Assembly (NCBI GenBank): GCA_946886085.1
Contig: CAMPHX010000108.1
Span: forward strand, 1-5,710
DNA: 5,710 nucleotides
Direction of reading: 5' to 3'
Origin: an uncultured Flavobacteriales bacterium
GTDB taxonomy: Bacteria > Bacteroidota > Bacteroidia > Flavobacteriales > Vicingaceae
The notes under the pieces were generated by a model, which made no database searches, was not told the origin of the DNA, and saw only the letters and a list, made by a program, of their open reading frames with translations. The position numbers and the translations under genes were made by a program. Shown here one piece after another: positions 1 to 4,838 of the stretch; position 1 is the stretch's first letter; the number at the start of each line of letters is the position of its first letter.

Positions 1-24
1 TCATTATTAACTAATAAAAACCAC

Positions 25-423
25 ATGAAAATTATTGATGAATTCAAATCATTTGCCGTTAAAGGTAATGTAATTGATATGGCTGTCGGCATTATTATCG
101 GGGCAGCTTTCGGAAAAATTGTAACTTCTTTTGTAAATGATGTGATAATGCCACCTATTGGAATTTTAATAGGAGGGGTTAAGTTTTCTTCCTTAAAAAT
201 TGTATTAAAAGAAGCTGTTGGAGAAACTCCTGCCATTGCTATAAACTATGGTAATTTTCTTCAAGTAACGTTTGATTTTTTAATTATTGCTCTTGCTATT
301 TTTATGGTGATAAAAGCAATGAATGCTGCTAAGAAAAAAGAAGAAGCTAAGCCAGCAGCACCAGCAGCACCAACCAAAGAAGAAGTGTTATTAACAGAAA
401 TTAGAGACTTATTGAAAAAATGA
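25..423 (+). CDS. mscL: Large-conductance mechanosensitive channel MscL
   Basis: This gene encodes the homopentameric inner-membrane channel that opens under high membrane tension and releases small solutes during hypo-osmotic shock. The 132 residues match the usual length (E. coli about 136) and align from end to end by recognition. The N-terminal amphipathic helix (residues 1-13, [10 protein letters not shown] region) is followed by TM1 at about 15-45, with the family signature [13 protein letters not shown] and the [13 protein letters not shown] stretch. A short periplasmic loop (about 46-75) leads to TM2 at about 76-98 ([16 protein letters not shown]). A Lys/Glu/Ala/Pro linker then leads to the C-terminal bundle helix [14 protein letters not shown]. 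The ATG at 25 starts exactly where the family starts. Its stop overlaps the start of the downstream exporter by four bases (ATGA), so the two are probably co-translated. Only 24 bases lie upstream, so its promoter cannot be judged. Identification is very secure. Confidence 0.98.
   Translation: MKIIDEFKSFAVKGNVIDMAVGIIIGAAFGKIVTSFVNDVIMPPIGILIGGVKFSSLKIVLKEAVGETPAIAINYGNFLQVTFDFLIIALAIFMVIKAMNAAKKKEEAKPAAPAAPTKEEVLLTEIRDLLKK
352..372 (+). repeat. 9-base tandem repeat in mscL linker
   Basis: The unit CCAGCAGCA is present in two perfect copies (352-360, 361-369) followed by a partial third (CCA). It encodes the Pro-Ala-Ala-Pro-Ala-Ala-Pro linker between TM2 and the C-terminal helix of MscL. Similar Ala/Pro linkers occur in other MscL proteins, so this is most likely a coding low-complexity feature. 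The unit length is a multiple of three, so copy-number change would lengthen or shorten the linker without shifting the frame. Confidence 0.75.
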
Positions 424-752
424 GTTGGTTAATGCTTGTAATAGCAGGGTTATTTGAAGTCGCATTTGCTTTTTGTTTAGGAAAAGTAAAAACAAGCGAT
501 GGTACAATCGCTACCTTATGGTTTGTTGCTTTTTTATTATGTCTTTTTATAAGTATGTTCCTATTGGTAAAAGCTACTCAGCATTTACCAATAGGAACAG
601 CTTATGCTGTTTGGACAGGTATAGGAGCTGTCGGGACTGTTTTAGTAGGAATGGTATTTTTTAAAGAACCGACCGATTTTTGGCGACTCTTTTTCATCAC
701 AACACTTATTATGTCCATTATCGGACTTAAGTTGGCGACTAAAACCCCCTAA
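420..752 (+). CDS. SMR-family exporter, SugE/Gdx-like
   Basis: This is a four-helix inner-membrane transporter of the small multidrug resistance family, which works as an antiparallel dimer exchanging protons for cationic substrates. Its 110 residues are the standard length. Helices lie at about 2-21, 30-50, 58-80 and 86-106. Glu13 in TM1 (GLFEVAFA) matches the conserved proton/substrate glutamate (Glu14 of EmrE), and Trp65 matches the conserved TM3 tryptophan. The TM3 motif [15 protein letters not shown] is the form typical of SugE/Gdx proteins rather than EmrE/QacE, so guanidinium or small quaternary-ammonium export is more likely than broad drug efflux. However, TM1 lacks the usual SugE tryptophan after EV, so I leave the substrate open and give no symbol. 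The ATG overlaps the mscL stop as ATGA, which fixes the start and implies translational coupling. No guanidine riboswitch is possible immediately upstream because that sequence is coding. Confidence 0.93.
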   Translation: MSWLMLVIAGLFEVAFAFCLGKVKTSDGTIATLWFVAFLLCLFISMFLLVKATQHLPIGTAYAVWTGIGAVGTVLVGMVFFKEPTDFWRLFFITTLIMSIIGLKLATKTP

Positions 753-837
753 CCTTTTCCAACACACAAAACCTGCTTTTGTTATTGGCTAAAAGTTATT
801 GGTTAATTGTATTCTACTATCCATAATCTTTACCGTC

Positions 838-879
838 ATTCCCGAAATTTTGGAGTGTAACGGAAAAATTATTGGGAAT
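838..879. repeat. Degenerate hairpin element with ATTCCC/GGGAAT ends
   Basis: Inverted ends ATTCCC (838-843) and GGGAAT (874-879) enclose a second pairing AATTTT (846-851) with AAAATT (865-870), leaving a small bulge and a loop of about 13 bases. The flanks read CCGTC before and CT after. This looks like a degraded copy of the short dispersed GTCATTCCCG...CGGGAATCT hairpins found between genes in many bacteria. The ends have the same sequence as the Neisseria dRS3 ends (ATTCCC N8 GGGAAT), although the spacing here is much larger and relatedness is not implied. Only one copy is in the window, so repeat status is inferred. Confidence 0.4.
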
Positions 880-940
880 CTGTTTAATTTGACCTTTCTT
901 GATTAATAACAACACAGTAAAAAAACATAAAAAATAGGTG

Positions 941-971
941 TTTGGTTTATAAGCTATTTTTTGTAGATTTG
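941..971 (+). promoter_or_regulatory. Bacteroidota-type promoter for ATPase-protease operon
   Basis: TTTG at 941-944, a 19-base spacer and TAGATTTG at 964-971 match the -33 (TTTG) and -7 (TAnnTTTG) elements recognised by the primary sigma factor of Bacteroidota. Both elements are perfect and the spacing is as expected. Transcription would start near 977, leaving a leader of about 160 bases before the ATG at 1141. It points toward the ATPase and no other gene start lies between. The alternative is a chance match in AT-rich DNA. Confidence 0.5.
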
Positions 972-1125
972 GTGGGAATAAAAGTAACTAAAAATTGTAC
1001 ATATCTACCCAAATATGATTAGACATGTATACTTTTAGTGTGTATATAAGTTATAGTCAATAGTTGGATGATTATTTCCAAGACGACTGATTGATTTTAT
1101 ATAGCAAAGTGGAAAATAAAAAGTG

Positions 1126-1133
1126 TAAATTTG
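1126..1133 (+). promoter_or_regulatory. Possible second -7 element close to ATPase start
   Basis: TAAATTTG exactly matches the TAnnTTTG -7 element, but no TTTG sits at the proper distance upstream, so only half of a promoter is visible. If used, transcription would begin at about the ATG at 1141 and give a leaderless mRNA. The motif is likely to occur by chance in sequence this rich in A and T. Confidence 0.2.
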
Positions 1134-1140
1134 TAACCAA

Positions 1141-2100
1141 ATGGCAAAAGCTGAATATATAATATCATTAATAAAATCTCATTACAACAATGAGCCAGAA
1201 CGCTTTTCTACATTGGCATTGCAAATAGCTGCCCATGAAGCAAAATTAGGACATACATTAGTGGCAAATGAGATAAAAACCATTGTTGATAAAGCCAAAA
1301 TAGACAAACCTAAAACGAAAACATTTAGCCCAGAACTCCAAGGGCTAATTTTAGAAAATGTTCCTGCTGTAAACCTTTCAGACATTATTTCATCCCCTGA
1401 TATAACAGATAAAATTAACCGAATTATTCAAGAATTTGTACAGAGAGACAAACTGCGTAAACATGATTTGGAAAACAGAAGAAAAATTTTGCTTTCAGGA
1501 CCTCCAGGTACAGGAAAAACACTAACTGCTTCTATTATTGCCAACGAATTAAAATTACCACTTTACACAATTCTAATGGATAAGATGGTAACTAAGTTTA
1601 TGGGTGAGACAAGTGCCAAATTGCGTCAAGTATTTGATTTAATAGAGCAAAAACAAGGAGTTTATTTATTTGATGAATTCGATGCGATAGGTGGAGAAAG
1701 AAGCCGAGACAATGATGTGGGAGAGATGCGAAGGGTTTTAAACTCCTTTTTGCAGTTTATTGAGCGAGATAATTCTGATAGTTTAATTATTGCGATTACT
1801 AATAACAAAGCATTGTTAGACCAAGCATTGTTCAGGAGATTTGATGATGTGATTTTATACAATCTTCCTTCGGAAGAAGAAAAATTAGAACTACTAAAAA
1901 ATCGTTTAGCACGATATGGAAATAGTAAAAAAGTCAATTTCAAACAATTATTACCGAGTATTAATGGATTAAGTCACGCTGAAATATCTTTGGCTTGTTT
2001 GGATGCCATCAAAGAAACTGTTTTAAATGAAAAACAACCTATGAGCAATCAATTAATTCTCAGGGCAATTAAAGACAGAAATGATGCATATCATAAATAA
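1141..2100 (+). CDS. Classic-clade AAA+ ATPase, partner of subtilase
   Basis: This 319-residue protein has one AAA+ module of the classic (FtsH/katanin/Cdc48-like) type. Residues 1 to about 60 form a charged helical N-terminal domain, probably for substrate or partner binding. Then come Walker A GPPGTGKT (120-127), a pore-loop-1-like KFMGE (152-156; aromatic-hydrophobic-Gly), Walker B with Asp178-Glu179 (YLFDEFDAI), sensor 1 Asn221 (AITNN), paired arginine fingers Arg232/Arg233 (FRRFDD), and a C-terminal helical lid with GLSHAEI (276-282), the counterpart of the usual GxSGADI. All catalytic residues are intact, so it should hydrolyse ATP as a hexamer. There is no signal peptide or membrane segment, so it is cytoplasmic. 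The protease N-terminal domain starts six bases after its stop, indicating one operon. Inference: it remodels or unfolds substrates, or controls the protease. The ATG at 1141 gives the full helical N-terminus. The exact biological role is unknown to me. Confidence 0.93.
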   Translation: MAKAEYIISLIKSHYNNEPERFSTLALQIAAHEAKLGHTLVANEIKTIVDKAKIDKPKTKTFSPELQGLILENVPAVNLSDIISSPDITDKINRIIQEFVQRDKLRKHDLENRRKILLSGPPGTGKTLTASIIANELKLPLYTILMDKMVTKFMGETSAKLRQVFDLIEQKQGVYLFDEFDAIGGERSRDNDVGEMRRVLNSFLQFIERDNSDSLIIAITNNKALLDQALFRRFDDVILYNLPSEEEKLELLKNRLARYGNSKKVNFKQLLPSINGLSHAEISLACLDAIKETVLNEKQPMSNQLILRAIKDRNDAYHK

Positions 2101-2106
2101 TAGATT

Positions 2107-2829
2107 ATGGCAAACCAATACAAGCATATTTTTCTTTCAGGAAATGTAATTACCGAGAAATACAAAACGAAAGGAACTCCCATAACACCTAAACCTTTGC
2201 CCATACGTAACAGGGCAGCACATAGTGCCATGCTTCTGCGGAAGTTTGATGCAATCTGGGCAGAAAGAGAAAGACTCAATGAACAAAGGGAAGCTGAACA
2301 GATACCCACGAGAGAAGGAACATATCTTTCATTTAAAAGTGCAGCAAATCACGACTTAATCACTAAGAGTTTAGAAAGTTTAAGAAGTAAAGACACCAAA
2401 AATTGGATTAGATTATTAAATATTAAAACGCTTATAGATGTTGATGGACATGAACAATCTATAGCAACAGTATATATTCCTAATGGTAAAGAAGGACATT
2501 TCGTAAAAAAAGTACAGGAATATCAACAAGAAAATTATCGTGATACAGATAACCCTAAAAATGCTGATTTAGTCAATAGTATTGAAGATGTAAGTATTGC
2601 TTTATTGGAAAGCTTATGGACAGATAATTTGCAATTAATTCCAACTGTTCATTCAAAATGGTGTGAAGTTTGGCTAAATGTCAATACAAAAGAGCAAAAT
2701 GAACAAGAGCAAATAGCCATATTCAAAGCTACGCTTGAAAACATTGAAATTGAATATAAGCCTAACAGTATCATTTTTCCTGAACGAGCAGTTTTGTTAA
2801 TTAATAGTCAATCAAAATCAGTTGATTGA
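2107..2829 (+). CDS. N-terminal domain of split S8 family peptidase
   Basis: This 240-residue frame encodes the non-catalytic N-terminal region of the ATPase-associated subtilase. It begins with the KHIFLSG segment that I recognise as the usual start of these large cytoplasmic S8 proteins. A long charged helix follows (about 36-65, KFDAIWAERERLNEQREAEQ), then alternating strands and helices (GTYLSFKS 71-78, IRLLNI 101-106, ATVYIPNGKEGHFVKKVQEY 120-139, LVNSIEDVSIALLESLW 155-171, WCEVWLNV 185-192) and a final FPERAVLLINSQ. In intact homologues as I recall them, this runs directly into the catalytic domain; here it stops at TGA 2827-2829. It has no signal peptide and no catalytic residues of its own. 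It may act as an inhibitory, substrate-binding or ATPase-docking domain, but that is inference. It lies six bases after the ATPase stop and overlaps the catalytic frame by eight bases. Either it is a real separate subunit or the 5' part of a frameshifted gene. Confidence 0.75.
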   Translation: MANQYKHIFLSGNVITEKYKTKGTPITPKPLPIRNRAAHSAMLLRKFDAIWAERERLNEQREAEQIPTREGTYLSFKSAANHDLITKSLESLRSKDTKNWIRLLNIKTLIDVDGHEQSIATVYIPNGKEGHFVKKVQEYQQENYRDTDNPKNADLVNSIEDVSIALLESLWTDNLQLIPTVHSKWCEVWLNVNTKEQNEQEQIAIFKATLENIEIEYKPNSIIFPERAVLLINSQSKSVD

Positions 2830-2833
2830 ATTG
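2814..2833 (+). other. Frame junction between two protease parts
   Basis: The upstream frame ends TCA-AAA-TCA-GTT-GAT-TGA while the downstream frame reads on through CAG-TTG-ATT-GAA-TTG. The downstream frame is already open from 2801, just after a TAA at 2798-2800, so the two frames overlap by only about 29 bases. Two small changes would each restore one continuous frame: loss of one A from the A4 run at 2814-2817 (giving ...SQSNQLIELMMQSD...), or loss of one copy of the tandem TTGA at 2822-2829 (giving ...SQSKSVELMMQSD...). No classical slippery site with a stimulatory structure is evident. If both parts are translated separately, the candidate restarts are TTG 2822, overlapping the stop, or ATG 2834/2837 just after it. 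Confidence 0.7.
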
Positions 2834-4627
2834 ATGATGCAAAGTGATTTATTGGCAGAATTTCGAGCAGGTCAAGAACCAGCAGGATTTTGGATAAACG
2901 AAAGTGCAATTGAACAACAAGCATGGGTTGAAAATTTATTACAACGAATTGAATTGGTAGATTCAAATGTAAAAGTTTGTGTATTGGACAGTGGCGTGAA
3001 CAATGGGCACCAGCTATTACAACCTTTATTGAATGATGCAAATACACTAACAGTAGAACCTGCCTGGGGTACCAATGACCATTACAGCACAAGGGCAGGA
3101 CACGGTACATTAATGGCAGGTATTGCAGGTTACGGAAAATTGGAAGAAGTATTGGCAAGTACCAACAACATTGCGATTACTCACAACCTTTGCTCTGTAA
3201 AAATTCTTCCCCCTCCTACACAAGATGGAACACGAAAAGAATTATGGGGTGATGTTACGGCACAAGGTATTTCACGAGCTGAAATTCAAAACCCTGAAAT
3301 GGTTTTGATTTATTGTATGGCTGTTACTTCGACAGATGATGTGAATAGAGGTAGACCGTCTTCATGGTCTGGAGCAATTGATAATCTTGCTTTTGGAGAT
3401 GGCGAAAATCAAAAACTGATTCTCATTTCTGCAGGTAATATTAATGAAGATGAAGCTTGGCGAAATTACCCAGCATCAAATTTTAAAACGACTATAGAAA
3501 ACCCTGCCCAATCTTGGAATGCTTTAACTATCGGTGCATATACTGAAAAAATTCATATAAATGATGCGAATTATAAGGGGTATGCTCCACTTGCTCATGA
3601 AGGAGAACTTTCGCCATATAGCACTACTTCTTTAATTTGGGATAAAAAGTGGCCTATAAAACCAGATGTAGTATTTGAAGGTGGAAACCTATTAAAAGCT
3701 CCTGACAATTCAGTTACTCCACACGAAGATTTAGAGCTACTTTCTACTTCTAAATCATTCAATATAAAACCATTTGACACAATCAATGCCACCAGTGCGG
3801 CAACTGCACAAGCTTCTTGGTTTGCTGCTAAAATCGCTTATGAATATCCAAACGCTTGGGCTGAAACTATTAGAGGTTTAATGGTACATTCAGCTAAATG
3901 GAATGATGCTATGTTCAGGCAAATAAATGTTAAACCGAATAACAGAGGGGATTATAATAGACTACTAAAAACATTCGGATACGGTTTTCCTGATTTAGAT
4001 AAAGCCTTATACAGTCAAGAAAGTGCTTTGACATTTGTATCACAAGAAATAATTCAACCTTTTGGGTTTAATAGTAGTAATCAACCCGAAACAAATGAAA
4101 TTCATCTATTTAATTTCCCCTGGCCAGAAGATTTGTTATTATCAATGTCAGAAGTTCCTGTAAAATTAAAAATTACACTTTCCTATTTTGTTCAGCCTGG
4201 GGCGGGAGAAATCGGATGGAAAGATAAATACCGTTATCAATCGCACGGTTTACGCTTTGATATTAACAATGTTGGAGAAAGTGAAGATATCTTTAGAAAA
4301 AGAATTAATGTAGCGGCAAGAGAAGTTGATGAACAAGTTAATGGAAGTTCTGGAAGTGAAAGATGGGCAATTGGTGTAAATAATAGAAGCAATGGTTCAA
4401 TTCATTCTGATTATTGGGAAGGTACGGCAGCAGCTTTGGCTACTTGTCATTTTATTGCTGTTTATCCGATTATTGGTTGGTGGAGAGAACGAAAACATTT
4501 AGGTCAGGTAGAGAATAGAACACGTTATTCGCTAATTGTTTCACTTGAAACACCTGCACAAGACATTGAGCTTTATACTACTATCAAAAATATGATTGAG
4601 GTGCCAGTTGAAATACCAACAAGTTAA
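2822..4627 (+). CDS. Catalytic part of split S8 (subtilisin-like) peptidase
   Basis: This frame encodes a serine endopeptidase domain of family S8. Counting from TTG 2822 as residue 1, catalytic Asp56 lies in VCVLDSGVNNGH, His94 in RAGHGTLMAG, oxyanion Asn206 in LISAGN and nucleophile Ser325 in NATSAATAQASW, so the triad is complete. The Ser motif is ATSAA rather than the commoner GTSMA. After the protease fold (about 48-400) comes a C-terminal domain of about 200 residues rich in strands (PVKLKITLSYFV, GWKDKYRYQSHGLRFD, GSIHSDYWEGTA, YPIIGWWRERKHL), typical of the ATPase-linked subtilases. There is no signal peptide or propeptide, so it acts in the cytoplasm. The start is uncertain: TTG 2822 overlaps the upstream stop, and ATG 2834 or 2837 are equally possible, adding or losing only a few residues. 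In homologues it is normally fused to the domain encoded upstream. It ends the ATPase operon, and a 211-base gap follows. Confidence 0.88.
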   Translation: MIELMMQSDLLAEFRAGQEPAGFWINESAIEQQAWVENLLQRIELVDSNVKVCVLDSGVNNGHQLLQPLLNDANTLTVEPAWGTNDHYSTRAGHGTLMAGIAGYGKLEEVLASTNNIAITHNLCSVKILPPPTQDGTRKELWGDVTAQGISRAEIQNPEMVLIYCMAVTSTDDVNRGRPSSWSGAIDNLAFGDGENQKLILISAGNINEDEAWRNYPASNFKTTIENPAQSWNALTIGAYTEKIHINDANYKGYAPLAHEGELSPYSTTSLIWDKKWPIKPDVVFEGGNLLKAPDNSVTPHEDLELLSTSKSFNIKPFDTINATSAATAQASWFAAKIAYEYPNAWAETIRGLMVHSAKWNDAMFRQINVKPNNRGDYNRLLKTFGYGFPDLDKALYSQESALTFVSQEIIQPFGFNSSNQPETNEIHLFNFPWPEDLLLSMSEVPVKLKITLSYFVQPGAGEIGWKDKYRYQSHGLRFDINNVGESEDIFRKRINVAAREVDEQVNGSSGSERWAIGVNNRSNGSIHSDYWEGTAAALATCHFIAVYPIIGWWRERKHLGQVENRTRYSLIVSLETPAQDIELYTTIKNMIEVPVEIPTS

Positions 4628-4651
4628 TTTCAATATTTGAAACCCCATCCT

Positions 4652-4674
4652 CGAGCGCATTTGTAATGCGTTCG
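4652..4674. repeat. REP-like hairpin
   Basis: Ten bases CGAGCGCATT (4652-4661), a three-base loop TGT and AATGCGTTCG (4665-4674) form a stem with nine Watson-Crick pairs and one G-U. It is more GC-rich than the DNA around it and lies 25 bases after the protease stop. There is no immediate T run (TTTTT comes about 11 bases later), so it is not a textbook terminator. The shape, with an ATTTGTAAT core and short loop, resembles the REP-type palindromes linked to IS200-like (RAYT) transposases. No transposase is present in the window. It could also protect the 3' end of the operon mRNA. Confidence 0.5.
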
Positions 4675-4697
4675 TAAATTGATGCTTTTTATCATTC

Positions 4698-4775
4698 TAA
4701 CAAGAAAGCAGCTTCTCAAACGCTTAACACAACATTAAAATTCTTGTTAAAAAATTGTTCGTTTTAATTTTTTTT
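4698..4775 (+). terminator. Possible weak terminator region before dnaE
   Basis: A perfect 9-base inverted repeat, TAACAAGAA (4698-4706) and TTCTTGTTA (4741-4749), is separated by 34 bases. A short AT-only stem (TTAAAA 4747-4752 with TTTTAA 4762-4767) shares bases with it and is followed by eight T residues (4768-4775). Together this could end transcription from the protease operon before dnaE, but the stems are AT-rich and weak and the long loop is unfavourable. A regulatory site or chance are real alternatives. Confidence 0.25.
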
Positions 4776-4838
4776 AGCGGTTAAAAAAGCATTCTCTTTT
4801 AGTAACTTTATCCTCTCACTTTTTTAGCATCAGTTGTC

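Larger units (their letters stand above)
753..1140. other. 388-base intergenic region upstream of ATPase operon
   Basis: I see no gene here: no frame shows a convincing protein, and there is no tRNA or rRNA-like segment. It begins with an AT-rich 6-base hairpin (ACAAAA 766-771 / TTTTGT 777-782) and an 8-base direct repeat GTTATTGG (781-788 and 795-802, 14-base period). It then contains a degenerate ATTCCC/GGGAAT hairpin element, a Bacteroidota-type promoter at 941-971, and a long AT-rich leader with an 11-base odd palindrome TATAAGTTATA (1045-1055). It separates the mscL-SMR pair from the ATPase-protease operon and probably holds the 3' end of the first transcript and the control region of the second. 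Confidence 0.7.

Noticed and set aside
473..664. 63-codon frame inside the SMR exporter gene
   Set aside because: It lies entirely within a well-recognised membrane protein gene in another frame and its translation has no recognisable pattern.
766..782. ACAAAA / TTTTGT hairpin after the SMR gene as a terminator
   Set aside because: Six mostly A-T pairs with no following T tract are too weak to call a terminator.
753..1140. tRNA, CRISPR repeats, riboswitch or attachment site in the large gap
   Set aside because: I found no cloverleaf, no regularly spaced repeats, no recognisable riboswitch core and no tRNA-derived end.
1182..1943. Antisense frames within the ATPase gene (1182-1385 and 1662-1943)
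   Set aside because: They mirror a strongly conserved sense protein with intact motifs, have no promoter or domain signature, and look like compositional shadows.
2818..2830. prfB-like programmed +1 frameshift site
   Set aside because: The CUU-UGA-C slippery context and an upstream Shine-Dalgarno-like stimulator are absent; GAU-UGA is a poor slip site.
2091..3158. Antisense frames across the protease parts (2091-2309, 2808-3158, 2872-3075)
   Set aside because: The sense strand encodes recognisable S8 sequence throughout, including the Asp and His motifs. The 2808-3158 frame crosses the junction only by chance.
3595..3792. Antisense 65-codon frame
   Set aside because: It falls inside the catalytic domain opposite the Ser motif region and shows no independent features.
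4803..4810. TAACTTTA as a -7 element for dnaE
   Set aside because: It differs from TAnnTTTG at the last base and no TTTG lies at the right distance upstream, so it is not listed as a promoter.
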